Position numbers and translations under genes: made by a program. A stretch of 60,100 nt of DNA, taken from positions 1 to 60,100 of the forward strand of contig NZ_JBAMMY010000285.1 of the NCBI RefSeq assembly GCF_051233685.1, read 5' to 3'. Positions 49,931 through 59,323 of this stretch are shown piece by piece. Below the pieces are notes generated by a model, which did no database searches, was not told the DNA's origin, and worked only from the letters and a program-made list of their open reading frames with translations. Each line of letters starts with the position of its first letter. The stretch's first letter is position 1. Source of the DNA: RPRI01 sp051233685. GTDB lineage: Bacteria > Desulfobacterota > Desulfobacteria > Desulfobacterales > RPRI01.

Positions 49931-51079
49931 ATGAAATTAGCCTTTTGTTTATTTAATTATTTTCCTTTCGGAGGATTAGAACAAAACTTTCTGAAAATCA
50001 GCACAGAATGCCTTGGCAGAGGGCATAACATTGATATTTACACAATGAAATGGGAAGGAGCCTGTCCGGCAGGAGCAAAGCTTATTAATGTTTCCTTCCG
50101 GGGAAAAAGCAATCACGACAAAATTGCCTCATTCGCAGGAAATCTTGCAACAATTTTAGAGCAAAAACAATATAATCTTATAATTGGCTTTAACAAAATA
50201 CCAGGGCTTGATATTTATTATGCTGCAGATGTCTGTTATAAGGCCAGGATAAAAAAGCAACGTTTGTTTTTATCACGTTTCACACCCCGCTACCGTTTGT
50301 TTTCCGCATTTGAAAAGGCTGTTTTTGGCAAAAACTTAAAAACAGAAATTATTATTATTTCCGAAAAGGAAAAAATAAATTATCAATCCGAATATGATAC
50401 GGAAGAGAAAAGGTTGCATATTGTACCCCCAGGGGTAGATAAAGATTATATACGTTCTTCTCTTAGCCTTATCAACCGTAATAATATAAGGGATAAACTT
50501 GGTCTTGGCAAAAATGATATTTTTCTGTTAATGATAGGTTCACATTTTCATACCAAGGGAGTTGACCGGTCAATAAATGCTTTGGCTTGTCTGCCTTTAG
50601 CCATGCAAAAATCAACATACCTTTTTATTATCGGAAAGGGTAAACAAAAGCCATATGCCGGACTGGCTAAAAAGCTGGGATTACAAAATAATGTTCGCTT
50701 TCTTGGTTCAAGAAGCGATATTCCCTTATTTTTAGCAGGCGCTGATTTTGTTCTTCAGCCTTCACGCGTAGAAAACACCGGCAATGTAATAGTTGAGGCT
50801 CTCACAGCAGGCGTTCCTGTAATGGCTACGGAAACCTGCGGTTATGCCGTTCATATTGAACGTGCAAAAGCCGGTATGATTTTGCCTTCATCGAAATTTT
50901 CACAGAAAACGATGAATATCATGCTGAAAGAAATGCTGCTATCAGAGGAAAAAGATAATTGGAAAAAAAATGCTTTATCATACTCCGACAGTACCGATCT
51001 TTACAATCGGGTCATGGTTGTAGCCGATCTTATTGAAGAAATTGGAGCTAAAAAGAAAACTACGGCAATAAACACATGA
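49931..51079 (+). CDS. Family 4 glycosyltransferase, WaaG-like
   Basis: 382 residues. The N-terminus FCLFNYFPFGGLEQNFLKI closely follows the LPS core glucosyltransferase WaaG (KYFPFGGLQRDFLRI). The GT-B C-terminal half has GSHFHTKGVDRSINAL, RFLGSRSDIP, ADFVLQPSRVENTGNVIVEALTAGVPV. The donor is probably UDP-glucose and the acceptor a heptose of the inner core. Its stop overlaps the following kinase by ATGA. Confidence 0.88.
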   Translation: MKLAFCLFNYFPFGGLEQNFLKISTECLGRGHNIDIYTMKWEGACPAGAKLINVSFRGKSNHDKIASFAGNLATILEQKQYNLIIGFNKIPGLDIYYAADVCYKARIKKQRLFLSRFTPRYRLFSAFEKAVFGKNLKTEIIIISEKEKINYQSEYDTEEKRLHIVPPGVDKDYIRSSLSLINRNNIRDKLGLGKNDIFLLMIGSHFHTKGVDRSINALACLPLAMQKSTYLFIIGKGKQKPYAGLAKKLGLQNNVRFLGSRSDIPLFLAGADFVLQPSRVENTGNVIVEALTAGVPVMATETCGYAVHIERAKAGMILPSSKFSQKTMNIMLKEMLLSEEKDNWKKNALSYSDSTDLYNRVMVVADLIEEIGAKKKTTAINT

Positions 51080-52008
51080 ATTGCAGCAACTACTGTGAAC
51101 CTGTTTCATGCATTGAAAAACCGGGCAATTCCGGTGAATTTCTGATAATCAACCAAAGCTATCAGGATGTTTTGTCCGGCATTGGTTTTACAAGCTTTGA
51201 TTCTGTCTGGTCCAATGTGAATGCAGAATTAATTGAACAAAAAAAAGACAGGAGCATCCTCAGGGTAAAATTTCCTCTTATAAAAAAATATGAAATAAGC
51301 GATTGCAACACGGTAGACAAACACACTTATTTTTATATAAAGAAATTCAGGCAGAAATTATCTTCATGGCAAAAAACCATGCGATTACTGATGCCAAAAA
51401 ATTTTGCACCCGAAGGATTAAAGGAATTTAATAACTACTGCCTTTTTCGCCAAAATGCCTTGGCTACAGCATCTCCGGTTGCCGCAGGCAGCAAGTTTAT
51501 ATCCTGTGCCTGCGTTGATTCATTCTTTATTACACAGGATTTTTCCCCGTTTATTGAACTGGAAAACCTTATTCTTAATCAATCCGAAACTCTTTACGGT
51601 AAGGATAATGATATAAAAAGAAGAAACATACTGAGCGAAATAGCTGTTTATGCGAAAAAAATGCATGAGTGCGGCATGAATCATAAAGACTTTAATGCAA
51701 CACATATTCTTCTTCAAAAACAGGATGCATCAAAACCTCTGGTTGCGCTTTTTGATCTGCAACGGGTTGATTTGAATCCGTTTAATCGCATTCGTTGGCA
51801 GATAAAAGCGTTTGCCGAATTAAACTATACACTGCCGGCATCAATTTTCAGTGAAAAAGACAGGTTATTTCTTTACTCGACTTATAAAAGAAAAGAACAT
51901 CTATCTGCTTTCAATCGGCTGCAATATAACTGTATCCGAAGAAAAACCGAAAAGATCGCAAGACACAGCAAAAAGAGACATCTTGCGCCTAAGGCAGGCA
52001 ACATATAG
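51076..52008 (+). CDS. Lipopolysaccharide core kinase-like protein (WaaP/InaA family)
   Basis: 310 residues. Kinase-like features: TYFYIKKFRQKL with ATP-binding Lys, LIKKYEIS region, catalytic loop MNHKDFNATHILL (HxDxxxxH/N variant, Asp in HKDF) and LVALFDLQRVDL, a DxD/DxQ metal-binding equivalent. WaaP and InaA phosphorylate heptose residues in the inner core. The gene is translationally coupled (ATGA) with the WaaG-like gene, as in the E. coli core operon. Confidence 0.82.
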   Translation: MNCSNYCEPVSCIEKPGNSGEFLIINQSYQDVLSGIGFTSFDSVWSNVNAELIEQKKDRSILRVKFPLIKKYEISDCNTVDKHTYFYIKKFRQKLSSWQKTMRLLMPKNFAPEGLKEFNNYCLFRQNALATASPVAAGSKFISCACVDSFFITQDFSPFIELENLILNQSETLYGKDNDIKRRNILSEIAVYAKKMHECGMNHKDFNATHILLQKQDASKPLVALFDLQRVDLNPFNRIRWQIKAFAELNYTLPASIFSEKDRLFLYSTYKRKEHLSAFNRLQYNCIRRKTEKIARHSKKRHLAPKAGNI

Positions 52009-52113
52009 AAATATCCGGGTGCTGTTTTGATGAGAGCTGCATATTCCAGATTCTTTCCGGCTTGACCGTGATGAAATCCTTAGCGTTTCCGCAGCTAAAA
52101 CTTAAATTGGAGC

Positions 52114-52932
52114 TTATGAGCCGTAATTAAAAACTTTTACAATTCTTATTCTATCTCTTTTCTTTGCTTCAAAATAATCTTCAGCACTTCCCCGGTTTAC
52201 TGCAATTTCAAGGAATCCGCGACTTCCTATTATTGCAAGAGGATTATTTTGGCCTGCATGTTCATATGCTAAAGACAATTTATCTATTTTTTTATTGCCG
52301 ACAATTATATGAAAATTTTTTTCACCTGCGATTAAAAAAAATTCATCAAGTTTTTTTGTATCAATATTAGTTATAAGATTTCCAAAACGATCAATTGACA
52401 CAATCTCACCCGTTAGTTCACCATTATCTGATATTTCAGGTTTTACTATATTAATGGTTACAAGAGTATTCCTGCTTGCCTCGGTTCCGAATTCTTCCAT
52501 ACCTACACCATTGGAAAGGTGCGCCGCTACCGGTGAAAAAATATCACGGCCGTGGAAAGTATTGCTTACAGGCTTTAAAAACCATTTACTTCTGAGAAGT
52601 TTTATAATCTTCTCTGGTTCACCATCTTCACATAAAAGTGTTAAAACACCATTATCAGGCGCTATAAAATAATGCCCATTGTGTAAAACGGCAAGAATAG
52701 TCCTGTTGCTTCCTACACCGGGATCAACCACAATAACGTGTATCGATCCTTTTGGAAAATATTTATAATAATATTCAATAAGATATGCTGCGTTGACTAT
52801 ATCATAAGGAGAAAGGCAATGACTGATGTCAACAATAGAAGCTGCGGGATTTATGGAAAGAATAACTCCTTTCATTATGCCCGCATATTCGTCTTGCATG
52901 CCAAAATCTGTAAGAAGGGTTATTACCGGCAT
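52114..52932 (-). CDS. SAM hydrolase / chlorinase-like (DUF62 family)
   Basis: 272 residues. ITLLTDFGMQDEYAGIMKGVIL, INPAASIVDISHCLSPYDI, VVDPGVGSNRTILA, PDNGVLT and FHGRDIFSPVAAHL are diagnostic. Most free-living members hydrolyse S-adenosylmethionine to adenosine and methionine using hydroxide, rather than fluorinating or chlorinating it. It is 23 bases from ruvB on the same strand. Confidence 0.93.
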   Translation of the reverse strand: MPVITLLTDFGMQDEYAGIMKGVILSINPAASIVDISHCLSPYDIVNAAYLIEYYYKYFPKGSIHVIVVDPGVGSNRTILAVLHNGHYFIAPDNGVLTLLCEDGEPEKIIKLLRSKWFLKPVSNTFHGRDIFSPVAAHLSNGVGMEEFGTEASRNTLVTINIVKPEISDNGELTGEIVSIDRFGNLITNIDTKKLDEFFLIAGEKNFHIIVGNKKIDKLSLAYEHAGQNNPLAIIGSRGFLEIAVNRGSAEDYFEAKKRDRIRIVKVFNYGS

Positions 52933-52955
52933 GGCTGATACAAGTTTAATCTCTT

Positions 52956-53993
52956 TTAAGGTCGTCTGTCACAATTTTTATAAAGATGTTTATATGCCTC
53001 TTCAGACGCTTTTCTTCCGGAAGAGGTTCTCATTATTAAACCGATTTTTAAAAGAAACGGCTCAACAACATCTACCAGAGTATCCGATTCTTCCTGAAGG
53101 GTTGCTGCAATCGCCTCAACTCCCACTGGCCCGCCGTTGTAAAATTCTATCACTGTTTTAAGGTAACGGCAGTCAAGATTTGTAAGTCCTTTCTCATCAA
53201 CTCCTTCAAGAGCAAGGGCTTCCTGTACCGTTTTTTTTGTTATTATACCGTCTCCTCTGACCTGGGCATAGTCTCTTACACGCTTTAAGAGTCTGTTGAC
53301 AATTCTTGGTGTACCTCTCGAACGTCGGGAAAGCTCATAAGCTGCATCTTCTTCAATTTTGATTTTAAGCAGGTCTGCCGAACGTGAAACAATTATCATG
53401 AGATCCGATTCGGTATAGAAATCCAGAGTTCTGAATATGCCGAAACGGTCCCTTAAGGGTGAGGAAAGCAACCCGACTCTTGTTGTAGCTCCGACCAATA
53501 CAAAATGCTTTAAGCGGTATTTGTGACTGCGAGCATTGACTCCTTTATCAAACACAAAATCTATGGCAAAATCTTCCATTGCCGGATACATAAATTCTTC
53601 AACCACTTTCGGGATTCGGTGGATCTCGTCTATAAACAGGATATCCCCTTCTTCAAGATGAGTAAGAATCCCTACCAGGTCTCCTCCCTTTTCAAGGGCC
53701 GGCCCGGAAGTAACAGTAAGATTAGCGCCTGTCTCATTCGCAATAATGTGTGCAAGAGTTGTTTTGCCAAGACCGGGCGGACCATGCAAAAGAACATGGT
53801 CAATGGGCTCACCGCGCTGTTTTGCGGCTTGGATGGCAATTTTAAGTGTTTCAACAACCTCTTTTTGGCCTATATAATCGGACATTGATTCAGGCCTGAG
53901 GGAAAGTATTTCAGGTTCCGTGTCGACAGAAAGGCAGGAACCGGAAAGTATTTCGTTATCTCCGGAAGAATATGTCAGAATATCATCGCTCAT
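52956..53993 (-). CDS. ruvB: Holliday junction branch migration ATPase RuvB
   Basis: 345 residues. Walker A GPPGLGKTTLAH, Walker B DILFIDEIHRI, sensor 1 GATTRVGLLSSPLRDRFGI, and the C-terminal winged helix ETLVDVVEPFLLKIG. It drives branch migration with RuvA. It is the last gene of the ruvC-ruvA-ruvB run and touches ruvA directly. Confidence 0.97.
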   Translation of the reverse strand: MSDDILTYSSGDNEILSGSCLSVDTEPEILSLRPESMSDYIGQKEVVETLKIAIQAAKQRGEPIDHVLLHGPPGLGKTTLAHIIANETGANLTVTSGPALEKGGDLVGILTHLEEGDILFIDEIHRIPKVVEEFMYPAMEDFAIDFVFDKGVNARSHKYRLKHFVLVGATTRVGLLSSPLRDRFGIFRTLDFYTESDLMIIVSRSADLLKIKIEEDAAYELSRRSRGTPRIVNRLLKRVRDYAQVRGDGIITKKTVQEALALEGVDEKGLTNLDCRYLKTVIEFYNGGPVGVEAIAATLQEESDTLVDVVEPFLLKIGLIMRTSSGRKASEEAYKHLYKNCDRRP

Positions 53994-54607
53994 CAGGTTC
54001 TTTCTCCACGGTATACTTCTTCCAACAGATCTTCAGGGCTGGTAATAAATTTGTTTCTTTTCAAAGCCTGCACAACCATTGTCTTTGCTTCGCCAGGTTT
54101 ATAACCAAGTTGTGAAACAAGAAGATCGATTACCTTCTGTCCGATGTCTTCCGAAACAGAATCATATGTTTGTTCCGATTTTCTGATTAAAGCAAACTTG
54201 TTCATCTTTCCTTCAAGCGTGGCTATAATTTTTTGGGCCGTTCTGTTTCCGATCCCTTTAAGCTGCTTTAAAGCTGCGGCATCTTTTGATTCTATAGCTC
54301 TTGAAATATCCCGTACGGACATGGTGAGGGCTTTTACAGCTTTTAACGGTCCTATGTCTTCAACAGAAATGAAATATTGAAAGAATTCCTTTTCAACTTC
54401 AAGGTTAAAACCTATCAATACCGGTTTTGGCTGTTTTTCGGATTGATGATAATAAATATACAGGGTTATTTCGTCCCCAACCGATCTCGTATTTAAAGTC
54501 TCCATCACTATTGCCGGAAGCAGGATTTCATATCCCACATGATTTACAAGCAAAAGTATGCGCTCGCTATCTTTTTTTAATAATTTTCCTTCTAAATATC
54601 CTATCAC
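53993..54607 (-). CDS. ruvA: Holliday junction DNA-binding protein RuvA
   Basis: 204 residues. MIGYLEGKLL start, OB-fold, two helix-hairpin-helix motifs (SVEDIGPLKAVKAL and LKGIGNRTAQKIIATLE) and the C-terminal ruvB-interacting domain (VSQLGYKPGEAKTMVVQAL). It shares one base with ruvB. Confidence 0.97.
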   Translation of the reverse strand: MIGYLEGKLLKKDSERILLLVNHVGYEILLPAIVMETLNTRSVGDEITLYIYYHQSEKQPKPVLIGFNLEVEKEFFQYFISVEDIGPLKAVKALTMSVRDISRAIESKDAAALKQLKGIGNRTAQKIIATLEGKMNKFALIRKSEQTYDSVSEDIGQKVIDLLVSQLGYKPGEAKTMVVQALKRNKFITSPEDLLEEVYRGERT

Positions 54608-54643
54608 TTAAATTTTCTCACAAAATTCTTCAAATTTAAATCC

Positions 54644-55129
54644 TTACTTGTTGTTATTATGACGGAAAAGGCCTAAAAGAGCCAGAGCAATCGCATCGGA
54701 AGCATGATAGGGCTTTATGGGCGTATTTAATTTCAACAAATGTCTTACCGTAAGTTCCAGCTGTTCTTTGTTTGCATTACCATTTCCTGTCAGGACATGC
54801 TTGACTTCCCTTACAGCAACCTCGCTCGTCCGGACACCGGCATGGCATGCCGACAGAAGAATAACACCGGTAACTTTGCCAAGATTTATTCCTGATTTAG
54901 GATAGGTATCAAGGGAAAACACATCTTCCAGTACCATCAGATCAGGCTTTTCATCTTTTAAGAGCAAGAGAAGTTTTGAATAAATATGGTCAAGACGCTC
55001 GGCAAGAACCTGGTTTTTCGAAGTGTTTATGCTGCCAAAAGAAAATCTTTGAATTTTTAGCCCTGCTCCACAGATTATCCCCACACCTGTTGAAGCCAGA
55101 CCCGGATCTATACCGATGACCTTTATCAT
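54644..55129 (-). CDS. ruvC: Crossover junction endodeoxyribonuclease RuvC
   Basis: 161 residues. The catalytic Asp is in IGIDPGLASTG, Glu in VLEDVFSLDTYPKSG, and the C-terminal HASDAIALALLGLF carries the last Asp. It resolves the junctions moved by RuvAB. It is 36 bases upstream of ruvA. Confidence 0.97.
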   Translation of the reverse strand: MIKVIGIDPGLASTGVGIICGAGLKIQRFSFGSINTSKNQVLAERLDHIYSKLLLLLKDEKPDLMVLEDVFSLDTYPKSGINLGKVTGVILLSACHAGVRTSEVAVREVKHVLTGNGNANKEQLELTVRHLLKLNTPIKPYHASDAIALALLGLFRHNNNK

Positions 55130-55166
55130 CTTTTGCTCTTTAAGGATTAAAAATCAATCCTGTATT

Positions 55167-56129
55167 TTAAAATCCTTTCAGCTTGCTTTCGGCGATCTTG
55201 GCTTCATTCGAATTCGGAAATTTTTGAATAAGTTCGTTCAGGACAAGCTTCGAATTTTTCTTGTCTCCAAGATTATAAAAGGAAAGCCCCTGCTTGAGTA
55301 ATGAAGCCTTCATTTTATTGCCTTTCGGATATTTTTCTATGACCTTCTGATATTCAACAATAGCTTTTTCATACCATTTTTCCTGATAATAGCTTTCACC
55401 TATCCAGAACTGGCAGTTATCAGCTTTATCGGAATTTGGATATTTGCTAAGTATTTCCTGCAGCTTCTGACGGGCTGCCGCATATTTCTCTCCATCATAC
55501 AACTTGAGGGCTGAAGCATAAATCTCATCTTCAGAAACATCTTTCTTTTCCACCGGCAAAGCGGCCGGTACCGTTGCTGCTGTTTTTTCTTTTCCTTCAA
55601 GACTCAGATATTGTTCAAGACGCGCAATTTTATTTTTATATTCTTTCAAAGTTTCTTCCATACCGGCAAGCCTGTCTTCAGTTCTTTTGCTGGTATCTTC
55701 GTTGTCTTTTGACTTTTGCTTTGAAAGGTGTTCAAGCTCCTCGATTCTTCCGTTTAACATCCGGATTTCTTCTTTACGCTTTTCAATTTCAGCATATTGA
55801 CCGGCAGTTTGTCCTCTTATGTTTTTGTCTTTTTCATCCTCAATAGATTTTATTTCTTCCGTTTTTTTCTTTATTACGTCTGTCTTGGCTTTAAGATGGG
55901 AAGTCTGATTTTCTAAAGTAACAACCCGCAGCCTTAATTCTCCGATACGGTTATCAAGTGTTATAACATCTTTATGTAAAGCACAGCCGAAATTAAGAAA
56001 TAAAAACGGAATAAGAATGAAAAAAAATATGGATTTATTAATTTTCCTCTCACCGGCATGGGACAAGAGGGCAATTATACGAGGAATAAAGGGGCTTTTT
56101 TTCAAAGGATTTGTTGAGACTTTTAACAT
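55167..56129 (-). CDS. cpoB: Cell division coordinator CpoB/YbgF-like (Tol-Pal associated)
   Basis: 320 residues. A signal-anchor (SIFFFILIPFLFLNFGCALH) with a possible lipobox Cys is followed by a long coiled coil (about 55-175) and three TPR repeats (about 200-320: AVEYQKVIEKYPKGNKMKASLLKQGLSF style). CpoB links Tol-Pal constriction with peptidoglycan synthesis. The coiled coil is longer than in E. coli. It follows pal. Confidence 0.86.
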   Translation of the reverse strand: MLKVSTNPLKKSPFIPRIIALLSHAGERKINKSIFFFILIPFLFLNFGCALHKDVITLDNRIGELRLRVVTLENQTSHLKAKTDVIKKKTEEIKSIEDEKDKNIRGQTAGQYAEIEKRKEEIRMLNGRIEELEHLSKQKSKDNEDTSKRTEDRLAGMEETLKEYKNKIARLEQYLSLEGKEKTAATVPAALPVEKKDVSEDEIYASALKLYDGEKYAAARQKLQEILSKYPNSDKADNCQFWIGESYYQEKWYEKAIVEYQKVIEKYPKGNKMKASLLKQGLSFYNLGDKKNSKLVLNELIQKFPNSNEAKIAESKLKGF

Positions 56130-56182
56130 CCTATCACTCTCCTGAAGATTTTTTTAAAAATAAGACATATAAACAGGTTCCC

Positions 56183-56222
56183 CCGGTACCTGCTCCGTTT
56201 CATAGTCAGGGACAGGTACCGG
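56183..56222. repeat. Perfect 10-bp inverted repeat between pal and cpoB
   Basis: CCGGTACCTG (56183-56192) and CAGGTACCGG (56213-56222) frame a 20-base loop. Tol genes lie on either side. The arms contain GGTACCTG-type sequence seen in dispersed REP-like elements. No U run follows on the minus strand, so it is not a standard terminator. Confidence 0.55.
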
Positions 56223-56312
56223 AAACGGCTTATTGCAAAACCGCCACACTTTTTTAAAAACATTGCTGTAACTGTAATTTTATACGAGCAGTTGCCAATC
56301 CAACCCGGGCAT

Positions 56313-56930
56313 CTAACCTAAGATAAAGTGAGCCCTTCTGTTCTTTGCCCATGCTACTTCATTGTTGGCCGGATCAAGCGGTTTTTCTTCTCCATAGCTG
56401 ATTGTTTTTATACGTGATGAGGAAATACCGAGATTGATGAGAAAATTTCTTGCGCTTTGAGCACGCTTCTCTCCAAGAGCAAGGTTATATTCATTAGTTC
56501 CACGGTCATCACAATGGCCCTCAATAGTCACTAAAATTGCTGAATATTTCTCAAGATACGCCGCTTTCTTTTTAAGAATTTCCTGAGCACTTTGAGAGAG
56601 AACTGCACTGTCATAATCAAAGTGTACATCCTCATTAACAAGCTTTTGCATCGCCTCGGATTTTTCCATTGCCATTTTTTCCTGTGCACTGGGCCCGGCT
56701 TTAAGAGAGTCGGCATCGGTAAGAGATTCAGATGCTATATCCGACGCAGAAGAATCGGAAGCAGACCCGGAACCGGTACCAGTTCCGGAAGAAAGAGAGT
56801 CTTGATCCGAGAGTGTATCTTTTACTTCCCCAACATCAGCCTTCACAGTCTGTTTCCCGCAGGAAGCGAAAAACAACAGACCGGGAATTACAAGTAACAT
56901 AGCCAAAACAACCAACATTTTTTTCTTCAT
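56313..56930 (-). CDS. pal: Peptidoglycan-associated lipoprotein Pal
   Basis: 205 residues. A lipoprotein signal peptide ends LLFFASCGKQ. The middle (about 30-85) is a Ser/Asp/Gly-rich linker. The OmpA-like domain carries FDYDSAVLSQSAQEILKKK, VTIEGHCDDRGTNEYNLALG and RAQSARNFLINLGI, with the meso-diaminopimelate-binding Asp and Arg. It anchors the outer membrane to peptidoglycan and binds TolB. Confidence 0.95.
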   Translation of the reverse strand: MKKKMLVVLAMLLVIPGLLFFASCGKQTVKADVGEVKDTLSDQDSLSSGTGTGSGSASDSSASDIASESLTDADSLKAGPSAQEKMAMEKSEAMQKLVNEDVHFDYDSAVLSQSAQEILKKKAAYLEKYSAILVTIEGHCDDRGTNEYNLALGEKRAQSARNFLINLGISSSRIKTISYGEEKPLDPANNEVAWAKNRRAHFILG

Positions 56931-56955
56931 TTTAAATCTCCTTTATATATTACTG

Positions 56956-58278
56956 TTATTTATTAAAAAGCCCGGGTGACCATTTTGGATTAGACTGTTC
57001 ACCGGATATGGAAAACAGCCGTTTTTGATCCGTTCCGTAAGAAGTCATTACGTAAATTCTTGAAGGACCTTCCCGCGTTGAGCTGAATACGATTAAACTT
57101 CCATCCGGAGACCAGAAAGGCGATTCATTATCACCTTCGTTATGAGTTAATTGTACAGGATCTTTACCATCAAGAGCAATTATAAAAATATTATGCTTTC
57201 CTCCATCCAATCCGGAATATACTATTTTATTGCCTTTAGGCGACCAGCATGGCTGGGTATTATACCGGCCGTTAAATGTCAGTCTTTGCTCATTTCCGGT
57301 ACTGATATCCTGTATATATATTTGAGGTGTTCCTGACCTGCTTGAAACAAAAGCCATCTTTTTTCCGTCAGGTGAGAATGTAGGAGATACATCACTTCCG
57401 GTACTATTTGTCAACTTTTTAATAATTTTCCCGGTTCCTGTCATGAGATATATATCCTGATCTCCGGAGAAGGAAAGCGTTGCTGCAAGTTCAAATTTTC
57501 CCGGCATCCAGGAAGGAGTTATGTTTATCCCTTTTTTTGATACAACAGAAATGCTGTTATTGCTAACGTTCTTAATATAGAGATCGGGGTTTCCTTTTAA
57601 ATAAGAAGTATATGCAATCCATTGGCCGTCCGATGACCAGGCTGGAAAAAGTGTGATTGAATTGTTTTTTGTAAATTGCCTAACATTGGTTCCGTCAAAA
57701 TCACAAATATATATTTCTTTCTTTCCTGAGCCGGTTGATACAAAGGCAATACGTGTATCAAATACTCCTCTGTTTCCTGTGAGGCAAAAGACGATCTCGC
57801 TTGCAAAAAGGCGTAGTATATGTCTTAAATCATTAACTCCGCCTTTGTATTTCTTTCCTACAAGCTGGTTGGCTTTTACCGTATCAAACAGTCTCATTTC
57901 TATTTCAAGATCATTACCGTTTGCCTGTATTGTTCCGGTAACAAGAAGCTCTGCTCCTACGGTTGTCCAGTTGCGAAAATCCACGGTTTGCAAAGTTGTT
58001 TCAGGCTTCAACAGGTTTTCAAGAAAGCTTTCCCTGTCAAGTATCTTGAAATAGCCTGTAAAATCAAGCATCCCCGAAAGCATATCGGAAGCTTTTTTTG
58101 GCAATTGCATATCACCGTTTTTTAGCGTTCCTGTACCGGATTTAAATAGAGGTACGGCAATCGGCATTTTTCTTATTGAGGGGCTGTTAATATCAATGTA
58201 ATCATATCCTCCAAAGCTTGTTCCTGTCATTGTTAATAAAGCAGCAACAAAAACTATAAAAAGACGAAAATATTTCAT
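56956..58278 (-). CDS. tolB: Tol-Pal system periplasmic protein TolB
   Basis: About 440 residues from the ATG at 58278, which gives a signal peptide (MKYFRLFIVFVAALLTMTG). An N-terminal alpha/beta domain (to about 160) is followed by a six-bladed WD40-like propeller with repeated FSPDGKKMAFVSSRSGTPQIY-type blades. TolB connects TolA and Pal. An in-frame start 10 codons upstream is less likely. Confidence 0.94.
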   Translation of the reverse strand: MKYFRLFIVFVAALLTMTGTSFGGYDYIDINSPSIRKMPIAVPLFKSGTGTLKNGDMQLPKKASDMLSGMLDFTGYFKILDRESFLENLLKPETTLQTVDFRNWTTVGAELLVTGTIQANGNDLEIEMRLFDTVKANQLVGKKYKGGVNDLRHILRLFASEIVFCLTGNRGVFDTRIAFVSTGSGKKEIYICDFDGTNVRQFTKNNSITLFPAWSSDGQWIAYTSYLKGNPDLYIKNVSNNSISVVSKKGINITPSWMPGKFELAATLSFSGDQDIYLMTGTGKIIKKLTNSTGSDVSPTFSPDGKKMAFVSSRSGTPQIYIQDISTGNEQRLTFNGRYNTQPCWSPKGNKIVYSGLDGGKHNIFIIALDGKDPVQLTHNEGDNESPFWSPDGSLIVFSSTREGPSRIYVMTSYGTDQKRLFSISGEQSNPKWSPGLFNK

Positions 58279-58313
58279 CAAAAATTCCTTTACATTTATC
58301 CGTATCACATCGG

Positions 58314-59318
58314 TTATTTCTGCTTAAGTCCACTAGTTCCGAAGCGAAGACCAATTTCATAATTTGGCCGGTCATATCCTTCGGGAAGGGGAGGAAGAGG
58401 ATTGGCTTTTTGAATTGCCCTGTATGCAGACTCATCAAGATAGCGGTTTTGCGATCTGCTTTCAAACCGTATACCGCTGATTTGGCCGGTACGCATTATT
58501 TTTATTACAAGAACAGCCATAGCACCCGAGCCGCTGCCTCCTAATTGTTCGGAGTAAGCCCAGTTTTGCTGAATTTTATAAAATATCTCTGCTTTATATA
58601 TATCAAGCAGGCCTATCGGCATATTGCCGCCGCCGCTTCCACCGGGTACCCCCGGAGCAGCTCCCTTTATTCCGGCTCCCTGTAAACCAAAGCCCTTTAC
58701 CTGATCGGCTGTATCAAACTTTCCGGCTTTAGAACCACTTTCGACCTGGCTCCTTATTTTGCCTATCGCATCGCTTACTGATGAAGGTCTTGATTCACCA
58801 ACTCTTTTTTCCATTTCTTTTACTGCATTTTTTATCAGCTCGGCCGATTCAACTTTCTTTTTCGGTAAAATTTTCGGGTTTAATGATACGGCGTTAGAAG
58901 TTTTTTGTACAGCTTTTTCAGGGACCTTTTCAGCAACTTTTACAGCTTTAACCACCGGTTTTGAAATCTCTTTTGCAGCAACTTTTACCGCTTTAACCGC
59001 AGGTTTTGAAGCTACTTCCGGCTTTTCTGTTTTTATCGGCGCTTGTTTTACAGCTTTTTTTTCTACGGGAGCCGAACTTTTTATTGCGTCCGGTCTTCCT
59101 GCAGGAGGTCCCGGACGGCCAGCCGGAAGTGAAACAAGGCTTACATTTATTGCCGAAGGAAAAGGGTTAACCACAGGCCTGCTGTATCCAGGAAGAAAAT
59201 ATAATACACCTATTAAAACAGCATGACATGCGAAAGAAATGCCAAAAGTTATAGCCACGGTTTTCGGTGGTATGCTGCTTTTTCCGTTAAAATATCCGGA
59301 AAACTGAAAGCTTTGCAT
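58314..59318 (-). CDS. tolA: TolA-like / TonB C-terminal-domain protein
   Basis: 334 residues. One transmembrane helix (about 22-42), then a long Lys/Ala/Val/Pro-rich periplasmic spacer (about 60-190) with repeated VKAVKVA units, and a C-terminal TonB/TolA domain (LLDIYKAEIFYKIQQNWAYSE, then FRLGTSG-like ending GLRFGTSG). The spacer plus position between tolR and tolB identify it as TolA. The sequence also fits TonB, but no TonB-dependent receptor gene is near. Confidence 0.85.
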   Translation of the reverse strand: MQSFQFSGYFNGKSSIPPKTVAITFGISFACHAVLIGVLYFLPGYSRPVVNPFPSAINVSLVSLPAGRPGPPAGRPDAIKSSAPVEKKAVKQAPIKTEKPEVASKPAVKAVKVAAKEISKPVVKAVKVAEKVPEKAVQKTSNAVSLNPKILPKKKVESAELIKNAVKEMEKRVGESRPSSVSDAIGKIRSQVESGSKAGKFDTADQVKGFGLQGAGIKGAAPGVPGGSGGGNMPIGLLDIYKAEIFYKIQQNWAYSEQLGGSGSGAMAVLVIKIMRTGQISGIRFESRSQNRYLDESAYRAIQKANPLPPLPEGYDRPNYEIGLRFGTSGLKQK

Positions 59319-59323
59319 GCTTA

